Shown: piece by piece, positions 17,357-27,466 of the stretch
Layout of the letters: each line of letters starts with the position of its first letter
Position numbering within the stretch: position 1 is the stretch's first letter
Assembly: GCA_964559455.1 (NCBI GenBank)
Contig: CAZLHO010000002.1
Span: 60,633 to 124,632 of the forward strand
Source: CAZLHO01 sp964559455
GTDB taxonomy: Bacteria > Krumholzibacteriota > Krumholzibacteriia > LZORAL124-64-63
DNA length: 64,000 bases
Direction of reading: 5' to 3'
Position numbers and translations under genes: made by a program
The notes under the pieces: generated by a model
What the model saw: only the letters and a program-made list of their open reading frames with translations
Database searches by the model: none
Told to the model about the DNA's origin: nothing

Positions 17357-19420
17357 ATGGACAAGAAGACGGCCCGCGGGGAGATCGCACGCCTGCGCGC
17401 CGAGATCGAACGGCACGACGATCTCTATTACCGCCGGGCCGCGCCCGAGATCGGCGACGGCGAATACGACGCCCTCGTGCGCCGTCTGCGCGAGCTCGAA
17501 GCCGCCCATCCCGACCTCGCCTCGCCGGACAGCCCGACCGAGCGCGTGGGCAGCGACGTCGACGGCCGCTTCCCCAGCCTGCCGCACAGCCGCCCGATGA
17601 TCAGCCTGCAGAACAGCTACGAGCTGGACGAGGTCGTCGCCTTCGTCGATCGGGTCCGCAAGGAGCTGGCCCGGAGCGACGTGACCTTCACGGTCGAGCC
17701 GAAGATCGACGGCGTGGCCGTGGCCCTGCGCTATCGCGACGGCCGGCTCGAGGCCGGTCTGACGCGCGGCGACGGCGTGCAGGGCGACGAGATCACGGCG
17801 AACGTGGCCACCCTGGCGCAGATTCCCGGGAACCTGGCCGCCGACTGGCGGCGGCGCTTCTCCGGGCGGGCCCCCGCGGCCTTCGAGATCCGCGGCGAGG
17901 CCTACCTGGCCGTCTCGCGTTTCCGCGCCCTGAACGCCGATCGCGAGCAGCGGGGGCTGCCGGCCTTCGCCAACCCCCGCAACGCCACCGCCGGCACGCT
18001 GAAGACCCTCGATCCCGAGGTCGTCGCGGCGCGCGGTCTGTCGGTCTTCTTCTACACGATTTTCGGACTCGAGGCGGAGATCGAGCTGGACGGCCACGTC
18101 CAGGAGCTGGCCCTCCTGGAGGACCTGGGCCTGCCGGTGAATCCCTTCCTGCGCGAGGCGGCGACGGTGGCCGAGATCGAGGCCCATCTGATCGAGCTGG
18201 GAGCGCTGCGCGACGGTCTCGATTACCAGATCGACGGGGCCGTGATCAAGGTCGCGGACCTGCGCCTCCACGATCGGCTCGGAGCCACGGCCAAGGCGCC
18301 GCGCTGGGGTCTGGCCTTCAAGTACGCCGCCGAGGAGGCCGAGACCGTCGTCGAGGAGATCCATCTCCAGGTCGGGCGCACAGGTGTGATCACCCCGGTC
18401 GCCGTCCTGCGCCCGGTCGCCCTGGCCGGATCCACGGTCGGGCGCGCGACGCTGCACAACTGGGAGGAGATGGAGCGGAAGGACATCCGCGTCGGCGATG
18501 CGGTGGTCGTGGCCAAGGGGGGCGATATCATTCCCAAGGTGCTGCGGGTGCTCGTCGAACGGCGTCAGGGCGGCGAGAAGACCGTGCCCCGTCCCGAATA
18601 CTGCCCCGTCTGCGGCGCGGCCACCGGCAGCAAGGAGGGGGAGGTGGCCGTCCGCTGCCTCAACGCCGCCTGCCCGGCCCGGGCCGCGCGCCGTCTCCGC
18701 CACTTCGTCGGGCGCGACGCCTGCGACATCGAGGGCCTGGGCGGCCGGCACATCGACCAGCTCCTGGAGGCCGGCTTCGTCGCCGGTCCCGCCGATCTCT
18801 TCCGCCTGGATCCCGCGGCGCTGGCCGCCATGCCCGGTTGGGGCGAGGTCTCGGCCGCCAACCTCGGCGAGGCGCTGGCCCGGGCCCCCGGCCGTCCCTG
18901 GGCCAACAAGATCTTCGCCCTGGGCATCCCCAACGTGGGCATCACCACGGCCCGCACGCTGGCGATCAACTTCAACGACGTCAACGCATTGGCTTCCGCG
19001 ACTCAGGAAGAGCTCGAAGATCTGCCTGACGTCGGTCCGATCGTCGCCGTCGCCGTGATGGATTTCTTCCGCAACCCCGAGACCGTGGCCCTGGTCGAGG
19101 ATCTGCGCACGGTCGGATTCTTCCTGGAGCGGGAAGAGGCGCCGCCGCCGCCGCCCGCGGTCGGCGCGTCCTGGTTCCGGGACAAGACCGTGGTCCTGAC
19201 CGGCTCCCTGGCCGCCTTTTCGCGCAGCCGGGCCAAGGCCGAGATCGAGAGCCGCGGCGGCAAGGTCACCGGCAGCGTCAGCGCGCGCACCGACGCCGTG
19301 GTGGCCGGGGCCGAGCCGGGGTCCAAGCTCGAGAAGGCCCGGCGTCTGGATGTGGAGATACTGGACGAGGCGGCCTTCCTCGCCCGTCTCGCCGGAGCGG
19401 AGGCCCCCGATGCCGAATGA
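17357..19420 (+). CDS. ligA: NAD-dependent DNA ligase LigA
   Basis: 687 residues, normal length. The adenylation motif EPKIDG puts the AMP-accepting lysine at K116. The order is the N-terminal NAD-binding domain, nucleotidyltransferase domain, OB fold (TGVITPVAVLRPV), Cys4 zinc finger (CPVCG ... CLNAACP), helix-hairpin-helix repeats (DIEGLGGRHIDQL, LPDVGPIVA) and a C-terminal BRCT domain (DKTVVLTGSLAAFSR). It seals nicks in DNA using NAD. AAAGGGAAGG lies just upstream. It overlaps the helicase gene downstream. Confidence 0.97.
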   Translation: MDKKTARGEIARLRAEIERHDDLYYRRAAPEIGDGEYDALVRRLRELEAAHPDLASPDSPTERVGSDVDGRFPSLPHSRPMISLQNSYELDEVVAFVDRVRKELARSDVTFTVEPKIDGVAVALRYRDGRLEAGLTRGDGVQGDEITANVATLAQIPGNLAADWRRRFSGRAPAAFEIRGEAYLAVSRFRALNADREQRGLPAFANPRNATAGTLKTLDPEVVAARGLSVFFYTIFGLEAEIELDGHVQELALLEDLGLPVNPFLREAATVAEIEAHLIELGALRDGLDYQIDGAVIKVADLRLHDRLGATAKAPRWGLAFKYAAEEAETVVEEIHLQVGRTGVITPVAVLRPVALAGSTVGRATLHNWEEMERKDIRVGDAVVVAKGGDIIPKVLRVLVERRQGGEKTVPRPEYCPVCGAATGSKEGEVAVRCLNAACPARAARRLRHFVGRDACDIEGLGGRHIDQLLEAGFVAGPADLFRLDPAALAAMPGWGEVSAANLGEALARAPGRPWANKIFALGIPNVGITTARTLAINFNDVNALASATQEELEDLPDVGPIVAVAVMDFFRNPETVALVEDLRTVGFFLEREEAPPPPPAVGASWFRDKTVVLTGSLAAFSRSRAKAEIESRGGKVTGSVSARTDAVVAGAEPGSKLEKARRLDVEILDEAAFLARLAGAEAPDAE

Positions 19421-22112
19421 GGGCGCGCGCGGTTCCGTGCATCTGGCCGTGGCCCTGGCCGGCGGCGGGTCGCTGCTGCTCTGCCTGGACGATCCCCGCG
19501 AGGCGCGCGAGATCCCCGGCGACGCCGCCGCCGCCGCGGCCGATCTGCCCGCCGGCTCCTTCCTGATCGTCGACGGCGCCGAACCCCGGGTCGACAGCGT
19601 CGGCGATGTGCGCCTGGTCCCGCGCGGCCTGCTCTGGTCGCTGCTGGCGCCGATGCGGGCCGACGCCGGGGACCCGTTGCGCGCCGACGATCACCTGGAC
19701 GCCGAACGGACCTTGCGTCGGGAGGGCCAATGCTTCTGGGAAGGGCTGGCCGTCTGGCGGGACCTGGATCCGGCCCTGCCGGCGGAGTGCCGGTCGTTGC
19801 TGGCGCCCTTCGGCAAGGGTCTGGCCGCGCTCTGGGACCGTCTCGCCGCCCTGGCCGCCGGCGGGGCCGCCAATCCCTTCGCGACCTGGGACGCGGCGGC
19901 CGAGCCCGACGTCGCGACCCCGGCCGGGGATCTGCCCGCGCCGCCGGAGCCGGACGCCGACGCCGTCGCCTCGTGGCTGGAGGACGCGGGGAACCTGGCG
20001 GCCGTGCTCGGTCCCGAGGCCACGCCGCGCTTCGAACAGTCGGCCATGGCCCGCGACGTGGCCGGGGCGCTGGCCGCCGGATCGCCGCTGCTGGTGGAGG
20101 CCGGCACCGGCGTCGGCAAGACGCTGGCCTACCTGCTGCCGCTGCTGTCGCGCCTGGCCGGCGGCGGCTGCCGCGCCGTCGTCTCTACCTTCACCCGCAC
20201 CCTGCAGAATCAGATCCTGGACCACGACCTGCCTCTGCTCGCGCGGATCTATCCCGAACTGCGCGTCCGGCTGCTGATGGGCCGGCAAAATTATCTCTGC
20301 CGCCGGAGCGAGGTGCGCTTCCTGGGCCGTCCCGTCGAGGACGCCGCCGACGCCTGGGCCGCCGTCTCCTTCCGCCTCTGGCGGGCGCGCACTACGTCCG
20401 GCATGCGCGAGGAGATCCAGCGGCACCCCTGCCTGCGCGCCCATCTGGCCGAGCTCTTCGATTCGCACGAGCCCTGCTCGCCGTCGCTCTGCCACGGCCG
20501 CAGCGAATGCTTCGTCCAGAAGGCGCGGCGGCTGGCCCGCGAGGCCGACCTCGTCATCGTGAACCATTCGCTGCTGATGAACGATTTCGCCGCCCGGCGC
20601 GCGTTGATCGGCGGCTATGAACTGCTGGTCGTGGATGAGGCCCACCGCATGCCCCAGGTGGCCCTGGACACCTTCTCGATCCGCTGCGACCGGGTGCGGC
20701 TGGCGGTGATCGAGGACCTGATCGGCGAGGTCCGCGTCGGTGGCCCCCCACCCGACCACCTGGCCGCGCTGGGTCGGACCCTGGCGGGAGCGGGGGAGAC
20801 GGCGGCCAAGGCGGCCGAGCGCCTGGCGCCCCTGGCCCAGGCGGTGGCCGGGCTCTTCACGGCCTATCGTCGCTGGCTGGCAGCCCTGGGCGGAATCTTC
20901 GACGAGCGCGTGGCCGAGGGTGCGGGCGTGCGGCCGCCCGGCCGGGTGCGCGTCTACAGCAAGGACGAGACCTTCGCGCCGTTGCGACCTTCGACCCTGG
21001 CCTGCCTCGAGGCCGCTTCGAATGCGGCCGCGGCCTACGCCGCCTTCGCCGGCGCCCTGGAGATGGTGCCGACGCTGCCCGAGGGCCTGGACGACGACCT
21101 GGCGACCGTGGCCCGCGCCGCCGAGCTGCTGGGCGCGATCGAGGACGATGTCCGATTCCTGACTCAGATCGAGGACGACGAGTGGGTGACCTGGCTCGAG
21201 CCCGACCCCCGCGCCGGGCTGCGGGCCGTCGGCGCGACCCGGCTCGAGGCCGGCGGCCTGCTGCGCGAGCACTGGCTCGCCTGCGACCTGGCGCCGGTGC
21301 TGACCAGCGCGACCCTGGGGGTGGGCGAGGACTTCTCGCACATGTCCGCCGAGCTCGGCGTGTCGCGGCTGTCCCGGCCGCTGATCACCTCGCTGATCGC
21401 CTCGCCCTTCGACTGGGAGACCCAGGCGCGGATCGTCGCGATGCCGTCGATGCCGGCGCCCGACCGTCCCGGCTACCTGGACGAGGTGGTCAGGCTGCTC
21501 ACCGCCCTGACCAACGCCGTGCCGCGCAAGACCCTCGTGCTCTTCACCGCCTACCAGACCCTGCAGCAGGTGGCGCGGGAGCTGAAGGAGGCGGCGCCGC
21601 CGCCCGAGGGCGAGCTCTTCGACCGCGGCGGCGACCGGCCCTGGCTGCGCACGCCGCCGGTGATCCTGGCCCAGGGCGGCGAGGCCTCGCCGGCCGAGCT
21701 GATCGACCGCTTCCGCCGCGAGCGTCACGCCGTGCTCCTGGGCACGAACACCTTCTGGGAGGGCGTCGACTTCCCCGGCCACGAGCTGGAGATCCTGGTC
21801 GTCACCAAGCTGCCCTTCCAGGTGCCCACCGATCCCTGGGTCGAGGCGCGCTGCGACCGCCTGCAGAACCTGGGCGAGGATCCCTTCGGCAGCTTCATGG
21901 TCCGGGACGCCGTGCTGCGCCTGCGCCAGGGCATCGGGCGGCTCATCCGCAGCGGCGACGACCGCGGGGTGGTCCTGCTGCTGGACAGCCGGCTGCACGG
22001 GAAATCCTACGGGATTACTTTCTTGAACGCCCTGCCCACGCGTGCCCATTATTGCACCGACGTCCCCGACGTGGTCGCCCGCGTGGCCGAGTTCTTCTCC
22101 GCGACACCCTAG
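19410..22112 (+). CDS. DinG-like ATP-dependent helicase (XPD-type)
   Basis: 900 residues. Walker A EAGTGVGKT (K237), Walker B box VVDEAH (DEAH 409-412) and the C-terminal motif QGIGRLIRSGDDRG identify a superfamily 2 helicase of the DinG/XPD branch. Cysteines in YLCRR, HPCLR and EPCSPSLCHGRSEC between Walker A and the DEAH box could hold the Fe-S cluster typical of this branch. The first 200 residues show no exonuclease motif, so this is not the DinG-exonuclease fusion; that region is of unknown fold. ATG 19410 (AGCGGAGG 6 nt upstream) overlaps the end of ligA by 11 bp, making a small DNA-repair pair. Confidence 0.88.
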   Translation: MPNEGARGSVHLAVALAGGGSLLLCLDDPREAREIPGDAAAAAADLPAGSFLIVDGAEPRVDSVGDVRLVPRGLLWSLLAPMRADAGDPLRADDHLDAERTLRREGQCFWEGLAVWRDLDPALPAECRSLLAPFGKGLAALWDRLAALAAGGAANPFATWDAAAEPDVATPAGDLPAPPEPDADAVASWLEDAGNLAAVLGPEATPRFEQSAMARDVAGALAAGSPLLVEAGTGVGKTLAYLLPLLSRLAGGGCRAVVSTFTRTLQNQILDHDLPLLARIYPELRVRLLMGRQNYLCRRSEVRFLGRPVEDAADAWAAVSFRLWRARTTSGMREEIQRHPCLRAHLAELFDSHEPCSPSLCHGRSECFVQKARRLAREADLVIVNHSLLMNDFAARRALIGGYELLVVDEAHRMPQVALDTFSIRCDRVRLAVIEDLIGEVRVGGPPPDHLAALGRTLAGAGETAAKAAERLAPLAQAVAGLFTAYRRWLAALGGIFDERVAEGAGVRPPGRVRVYSKDETFAPLRPSTLACLEAASNAAAAYAAFAGALEMVPTLPEGLDDDLATVARAAELLGAIEDDVRFLTQIEDDEWVTWLEPDPRAGLRAVGATRLEAGGLLREHWLACDLAPVLTSATLGVGEDFSHMSAELGVSRLSRPLITSLIASPFDWETQARIVAMPSMPAPDRPGYLDEVVRLLTALTNAVPRKTLVLFTAYQTLQQVARELKEAAPPPEGELFDRGGDRPWLRTPPVILAQGGEASPAELIDRFRRERHAVLLGTNTFWEGVDFPGHELEILVVTKLPFQVPTDPWVEARCDRLQNLGEDPFGSFMVRDAVLRLRQGIGRLIRSGDDRGVVLLLDSRLHGKSYGITFLNALPTRAHYCTDVPDVVARVAEFFSATP

Positions 22113-22117
22113 CCGAA

Positions 22118-23740
22118 ATGTACAGCATGGAACCCTTCGTGATCGGCGAGACATCGCTCGACCTGGAACGCTTCGAGGCCGTCTGCTGCGACGGCGCGCC
22201 CGTCGCCCTCGGCGCCGGCGCCAGGGCCCGGGTGGTGGACTGCTGTGAATTCCGTCGCCGGCTGGCCGACGGCGACCGCGCCGTCTACGGCGTGAACACC
22301 GGCTTCGGCCGGCTGGCCGACACCCGCATCCCCGTCGAGCGCGCCGGCGACCTGCAGGAGAACCTGGTGCGCAGTCACGCCGTGGGCTGGGGCCCGTCCC
22401 TGGACCTGCCCGCCGCGCGGGCCGTGATCTTCCTGCGCGCCCTGAGCCTCTCGCACGGCAACTCCGGCGCGCGCCCCGAGATCGTCGAGGCGCTCCTGGC
22501 CCTGCTGGCGTCCGGACTGCATCCCTGGATCCCCTCGCGAGGCTCGGTCGGAGCCAGCGGCGACCTGGCGCCCCTGGCCCACCTGGCCTTGCTGCTGATG
22601 GGCGAGGGCGACGTGCTGGACGCCTCGGGCGAGCCCGCGCCGGCGGGCCCCGCGCTGGCCGCGGCCGGCATTGCGCCGCTGCGGCTGGAGGCCAAGGAGG
22701 GGCTGGCCCTGATCAACGGCACCCAGCTCATGAACGGCCTCGGCCTGCTGGGGGTGGCCCGGCTGCACCGGCTGGCGCGCTGGTCGGCGGTGGCCGCCGC
22801 CCTGTCGCTGGAGGCTCTCGAGGGCAGCGTGGCGCCCCTGGGGCAGGCCTTCCACGCCCTGCGCCCCCACCCAGGCATTTGCGACGCAGCCGCCGCGCTG
22901 CGCGACCTCCTGGCCGGCAGCCCGATCGTGGCCGCCCACCACGACTGTCCCCGGGTGCAGGACTCCTATTCCGTGCGCTGCGCCCCCCAGGTCCTGGGCA
23001 GCAGCGTCGAGGCCATCCGCCGCGCCGCCGCCGTGATGCTGCTCGAGGCCGGCTCGGTCACCGACAATCCCGTCTTCTTTCCCGAGACCGGCGAGGTCGT
23101 CTCCGGCGGGCACTTCCACGGCCAGCCCCTGGCCCTGCAGCTCGACGGCCTGGCCCTGGCCGCCAGCGAGATCGCCAGCGTGGCCGAGCGCCGCATCTAC
23201 CTGATGCTCGGCGGCAACGGCGGCCGCCTGCCCCGCTTCCTGGCCGCGGAGCCGGGATTGGAGTCGGGCCTGATGATCGCCCAGTACCTGGCCGCCGCCC
23301 TGGTCAGCGAGAACAAGTGCGCGGTCCATCCGGCCAGCGCCGACTCCATCCCCACCTCGATGGGGCAGGAGGACCACGTCAGCATGGGCAGCGTGGCGGC
23401 GCTGAAGCTCGAGCCGGTCATCGAAAGAACGGAAACCGTCGTCGCCCTGGAGTTGTTGACGGCGGGACGGGCCCTGCAGTTCGTCTGCGACCCCGTCTGG
23501 GCCGGGCGCGCCGGGAGGGAGCGCCTGGATCCGGGACAGTGGACGAGCCGGGCGCTGGCGAAGCTGGCCGCGACCGTCGACCTGAGTCCCGGCGATCGTC
23601 CTCTCACTCGCGACGTGGCCGCCGTCGCCGCCATGATCCGCGACGATCGCGGGCTGCTGGGGGAGTTGGCCGTCCCGCTGGCGCCGCTGGCCGCGGAAAC
23701 CGACGCGGATGCTTCGAACGACAAAGGCGGGAGCCGATGA
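22118..23740 (+). CDS. hutH: Histidine ammonia-lyase
   Basis: 540 residues. Converts histidine to urocanate and ammonia. The catalytic MIO cofactor forms from the A146-S147-G148 triad in GSVGASGDLAPLAH; other conserved segments are YGVNTGFG, NGTQLM and QDSYSVRC. ATG 22118 was chosen; ATG 22127 is equally possible and no clear Shine-Dalgarno sequence decides. The tail after the enzyme core (ADASNDKGGSR) is polar. It overlaps hutI by 4 bp (ATGA). Urocanase, which links the two Hut enzymes, is not in the window. Confidence 0.95.
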   Translation: MYSMEPFVIGETSLDLERFEAVCCDGAPVALGAGARARVVDCCEFRRRLADGDRAVYGVNTGFGRLADTRIPVERAGDLQENLVRSHAVGWGPSLDLPAARAVIFLRALSLSHGNSGARPEIVEALLALLASGLHPWIPSRGSVGASGDLAPLAHLALLLMGEGDVLDASGEPAPAGPALAAAGIAPLRLEAKEGLALINGTQLMNGLGLLGVARLHRLARWSAVAAALSLEALEGSVAPLGQAFHALRPHPGICDAAAALRDLLAGSPIVAAHHDCPRVQDSYSVRCAPQVLGSSVEAIRRAAAVMLLEAGSVTDNPVFFPETGEVVSGGHFHGQPLALQLDGLALAASEIASVAERRIYLMLGGNGGRLPRFLAAEPGLESGLMIAQYLAAALVSENKCAVHPASADSIPTSMGQEDHVSMGSVAALKLEPVIERTETVVALELLTAGRALQFVCDPVWAGRAGRERLDPGQWTSRALAKLAATVDLSPGDRPLTRDVAAVAAMIRDDRGLLGELAVPLAPLAAETDADASNDKGGSR

Positions 23741-25065
23741 CCCATCCCGAAGAGCGAGCGGAAGCCCTGCGCACGGATGCGGCGGCGCTGGCCGACCCCC
23801 GGCCCGCGGACCTGCTGGTGACCCGCATCGGCCAGCTCTGCAGCCTGGACGATCCCGCCGTCGCCTCCGGCGGCCCTCGCCGCGGCCCGGGCATGGGGGC
23901 CCTGGGCATCGTCCGCGACGCGGCCCTGGCGGTGCGCGACGGGAGCGTGCTGGCCACGGGCCCACGGGACGATGTCCTGCGGGCCGTCGCCTGCGGGCCC
24001 GATACCGCGACCCTGGACGCCCTCGGCCGCTGCGTCGTGCCCGGCTTCGTCGATCCCCACACCCACGCGGTCTTCGGTCGGACGCGGCAGGACGAATACG
24101 AGCGGCGGCTGCGCGGCGAGACCTACCTGGAGATCGCGGCCGCCGGCGGGGGCATCCACGCCTCGGTGGCGGACCTGCGCGCCCGCGACGAGCGCGACCT
24201 GCTGGGCCTGACCCAGGCGCGTCTTCAGGAAATGCTCGAATATGGTACGACAACCATAGAAATCAAGAGTGGTTACGGCCTTCGGCCCGACGACGAATAC
24301 AAGATGCTCCAGGTGGCTGACCAGGCGGCGCGGGCCATCGGCATCCGCGCGCTGCGCACCTGTCTGGCCGCCCACGAGATTCCCGCTGAATACCGGGATC
24401 GCCGCGCGGACTACGTGCGCCTCGTGGTCGAGGAGATCCTGCCCCACGTGGCTGAGTTCGGCCTGGCCGAGCGCGTCGACGTCTTCTGCGAGCCCTCGGT
24501 CTTCGACCTGGCCGAGACCGAGACGATCCTGAAGCGGGGGATGGAGCTGGGCCTGGGCGCCACCGTCCACGCCGACGAGCTGGAGCCCTTCGGCGGGGCC
24601 GCCCTGGCCGCCCGCCTGGGCGCCGGATCGGCCGACCATCTGATCCAGATCGACGCCGCCGGGATCGCGGCCCTGGCCGCGTCGGACACCGTGGCCGTCC
24701 TGCTGCCGGGCACGGTCTTCACCCTGGGCATCGACAGCTACGCGCCGGCCCGCGCCATGATCGCGCGCGGGGTTGCGGTGGCCCTGGCCAGCGACTTCAA
24801 TCCGGGCAGCTGCCCCATCATGTCGTTGCCCCTGATCATGGCCATCGCCTGCACCCAGATGAAGCTGTCGCCCGCCGAGGCGCTGACCGGTTGCACGCTG
24901 AACGCCGCCTGGGCGCTGGGGCTGCAGGACGAGGTCGGCTCGCTGGCCCCCGGCAAGGCTGCGGATTTCGTGCTCCTGGACGGCGACGACTACCGGTTGG
25001 TGCCCTACCACGCCGGACGCAACCCCGTGCACGCGGTCTACCGTGACGGGAGGTGCTCGGCCTGA
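23737..25065 (+). CDS. hutI: Imidazolonepropionase
   Basis: 442 residues, amidohydrolase family. Hydrolyses imidazolone-5-propionate to formiminoglutamate in histidine degradation. Metal ligands are H108 and H110 in DPHTHAVF; further family motifs are EIKSGYGL, HADELEPFGG and SDFNPGSCP. The first 35 residues or so precede the usual start of the family and contain no recognisable domain. It is translationally coupled to hutH upstream, and its stop overlaps the ATG of the next gene (TGATG). Confidence 0.95.
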   Translation: MTHPEERAEALRTDAAALADPRPADLLVTRIGQLCSLDDPAVASGGPRRGPGMGALGIVRDAALAVRDGSVLATGPRDDVLRAVACGPDTATLDALGRCVVPGFVDPHTHAVFGRTRQDEYERRLRGETYLEIAAAGGGIHASVADLRARDERDLLGLTQARLQEMLEYGTTTIEIKSGYGLRPDDEYKMLQVADQAARAIGIRALRTCLAAHEIPAEYRDRRADYVRLVVEEILPHVAEFGLAERVDVFCEPSVFDLAETETILKRGMELGLGATVHADELEPFGGAALAARLGAGSADHLIQIDAAGIAALAASDTVAVLLPGTVFTLGIDSYAPARAMIARGVAVALASDFNPGSCPIMSLPLIMAIACTQMKLSPAEALTGCTLNAAWALGLQDEVGSLAPGKAADFVLLDGDDYRLVPYHAGRNPVHAVYRDGRCSA

Positions 25066-26906
25066 TGAGCGACGTCCGCCGCATCCGGCCTGATCGTATC
25101 GGGCCCTTCGCCGTCCTGCTGGCGGCGCTGCTGCTGGGAGCGGCGACGGCCGGCGCCCAGGCTGACGCGGACGGTCCGCGGATGCGATCCGACTGGGATC
25201 CCTTCCCGGGCACGATCGCCGAGCGCCTGGGTCGCGAGACCTTCTTCATCCCCCTGCTGGACGGCGGCTTCGGCGCGCGCCTGATGCTGCGGCATGAGGC
25301 CGGGACCTCGCCGAACCCCGTCTTCGTCCGCGACGGCCTTGTCCTGGGCGTCGGCCACCGCTGGGCCGACGATCCCTGGACCGTCGCCTTCACCGGCCAG
25401 ACCCTGGTCGGCGTCCGGTACGAGGGCGACGCCTGGGGCAGCGGCGGCGCGGTGATCCTGGCCGCGGCCGAGACCGACACCGCGGTGGCCGTCACCGAAA
25501 CGCGCTTCTTCAAGGGCCCGCACGAGACCTACCTGCGCAGCGTGGCCTTCCGCACCCCCCGCGCACCCTGGCGCATCCGCTTCGACTTCGAGGAACTGCT
25601 CGACCAGCAGGGCTACGACTTTCGCATCTCCGGCGATGCGCGCACCTTCTCCTGGTCGCGGCTGGGCGAAGCCAAGTTCCGGTCGTCGCGAGCCGTTCTG
25701 ACCCGGACGCTGGCCGACGGCCGCTCGATCGCGTTCTCCCATGAGATGCTGCGCAAGCACAAGACCGGTCTGCCCGCCGACTCGCTGCGGCACGAGGAGA
25801 TCTGGGGCGACCGGACGGCGCTGGTCTGGCGGGCGGGGCCGAAGGCCGACGCCGCCATGGCCGGATTCCTGGTCGAGGGCGCGGACGTGCTGCGGGACGG
25901 GGGCCGCAAGCTGGAGGTCGATCGCGAGGGAGTCGTCGGCGCCGCGGCCGCTCCCTTCGGCGGACGTCTCGCCGCCCGGGCCGAAGCCTGGCATCTGCAT
26001 GACACGATGACGGGCGTCGCGGATTGGGCGCTGGAGTACGGCGCCGAGGCCCGGGGAGAGGGCGAAAGGGCCGCCGTGGCCTGGACCCTGCCGTTGATGC
26101 GCGCCGCCTGGCGCGGCGACCTGCGCGCGGACGGGAGCTGGGATTCGCGCGCCGGCTGGCGTCCGGGCGCCGGTGCGACGTTGCGGCGCTCCGGCGATCG
26201 CCTGGGCCTGGACCTGAGCCTGGATCACGGCGGCCGGTCGCCGCGCAGCGACGAGCTCTTCACGCCGGACCGACGCAGCGTCTCGGGCCGCACGGTCCTG
26301 CTGCTGCCTGCGGCGGACCTCGGCTGGGAGCGTGAGACGCGGGCGGCGATGACCGTCGAGTTGGCTGTCCTCGGCGGCGTCGTCTCGCTGGACGGCAGTC
26401 TGCGGCGCCTGCGTGACGGCATCGGCTGGCGCCAGGACGACGGCGATCCCGATACGGGGCGCTGGGCCAACGATCTGGAGATGGACTCCTGGACGGCGAC
26501 GGCCGGGTACAGCCGCCGCGCCCGCCTCTGGGGCCGCCTGCGCCTGTCGGGACGGTACAGCCGCCGCGGAGTCGATATCCGCCGGGGCGTGGCCGTGGGC
26601 CTGCCGCCCGAGCGTTCCGCCCGCGCCGACCTGGCCTGGGAGCATCACTTCTTCCACGGCGACGGCGTCGTAGAACTGGGCTACGCCCTGGAACACCGCG
26701 GCGTCATGCCCGACCCCTGGCTGCCTCGCGGGGACGAACTCCCATCCGTCACGCTGCACCACCTGCTGGCGGCCTTCCGCCTGGTCGGGGCCGACCTCTC
26801 GCTGGAACTGCGCAACCTGACCGACGAGCGCGCCCAGATCTCGGGCGGGGCCCTGACCGACGGCCGCGAGATGCGCTGGCGCTTGCAGTGGTCCTTCCTG
26901 CGCTGA
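25065..26906 (+). CDS. Outer-membrane beta-barrel, plug-less TonB-receptor-like
   Basis: 613 residues with a signal peptide (FAVLLAALLLGAATAGAQA). The body alternates polar and hydrophobic residues throughout and carries segments resembling TonB-dependent receptors (RSPRSDELFTP; near the end LELRNLTDERAQISGG ... WRLQWSFLR). No N-terminal plug domain or TonB box is visible, so it is a barrel related to, rather than a standard, TonB receptor. ATG 25065 overlaps the hutI stop, with GGGAGG 11 nt upstream. Coupling to hutI could mean a histidine-related transport role, but this is only positional. Confidence 0.65.
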   Translation: MSDVRRIRPDRIGPFAVLLAALLLGAATAGAQADADGPRMRSDWDPFPGTIAERLGRETFFIPLLDGGFGARLMLRHEAGTSPNPVFVRDGLVLGVGHRWADDPWTVAFTGQTLVGVRYEGDAWGSGGAVILAAAETDTAVAVTETRFFKGPHETYLRSVAFRTPRAPWRIRFDFEELLDQQGYDFRISGDARTFSWSRLGEAKFRSSRAVLTRTLADGRSIAFSHEMLRKHKTGLPADSLRHEEIWGDRTALVWRAGPKADAAMAGFLVEGADVLRDGGRKLEVDREGVVGAAAAPFGGRLAARAEAWHLHDTMTGVADWALEYGAEARGEGERAAVAWTLPLMRAAWRGDLRADGSWDSRAGWRPGAGATLRRSGDRLGLDLSLDHGGRSPRSDELFTPDRRSVSGRTVLLLPAADLGWERETRAAMTVELAVLGGVVSLDGSLRRLRDGIGWRQDDGDPDTGRWANDLEMDSWTATAGYSRRARLWGRLRLSGRYSRRGVDIRRGVAVGLPPERSARADLAWEHHFFHGDGVVELGYALEHRGVMPDPWLPRGDELPSVTLHHLLAAFRLVGADLSLELRNLTDERAQISGGALTDGREMRWRLQWSFLR

Positions 26907-26960
26907 ATCCCGGTTCCCGGCTCGTCTTCTTCTCTCAGCCTCCCGGAAACGAGAACCGCC

Positions 26961-27386
26961 GTGACCCGCCGCCAGGCCGCGGGACTGGTCCTGCTCTTCT
27001 TGCTGCTGACCGGCGGCCGACTGCTCCGCGACCGGCTGATGGCCGGTCCCGACGGCGCGTGGCGCGAACCCGGCTTCCTCGATTCGCTGCTGCCGCCGCT
27101 GCCGGAGGCCGAGGCCCCGCCGCCGCCGCCGCCGACCGGTCCCTTCGCCGTGAACACGGCCCCTGTCGACACGCTGGTCTTCCTGCCCGGGGTCGGCCCG
27201 GTGCTCGCCGGCCGGATCGTCGCCGAACGCGAAGCCGGCGGCCCCTTCCGCGACCTGGACGACCTGCGGCGCGTCAAGGGCATCGGCCCGCGGTTGGCGG
27301 TCAGGATCGCGGAACACGTGGTCTTCGGCGCGGGCGGAGGCGCGACAATGGAATGCCCCCGGGACACGGCTCAAGTTCCCCCCTGA
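26961..27386 (+). CDS. ComEA-like helix-hairpin-helix protein
   Basis: 141 residues: one N-terminal transmembrane segment (AAGLVLLFLLLTGG), a Pro-rich linker (residues about 48-60) and two helix-hairpin-helix motifs (LVFLPGVGPVLAGRIV and LRRVKGIGPRLAVRIA) preceded by FAVNTAPVDTL. This is the layout of ComEA, the membrane-anchored DNA receptor of natural transformation, which binds double-stranded DNA outside the cytoplasmic membrane. GTG 26961 gives the transmembrane start. dprA, another transformation gene, lies about 6.8 kb downstream. Confidence 0.8.
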   Translation: MTRRQAAGLVLLFLLLTGGRLLRDRLMAGPDGAWREPGFLDSLLPPLPEAEAPPPPPPTGPFAVNTAPVDTLVFLPGVGPVLAGRIVAEREAGGPFRDLDDLRRVKGIGPRLAVRIAEHVVFGAGGGATMECPRDTAQVPP

Positions 27387-27466
27387 GGCTCCGATACAGG
27401 AAGTCGGGGACGCAGCGGACCGCGGATCGTCCTGTCGATGTCGCGCGCCTCCGTGGGAGGAACCGG

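Noticed and set aside
15146..18751. Minus-strand open frame of 1201 codons
   Set aside because: Runs antisense through the Omp85 gene and into ligA, which are both well supported.
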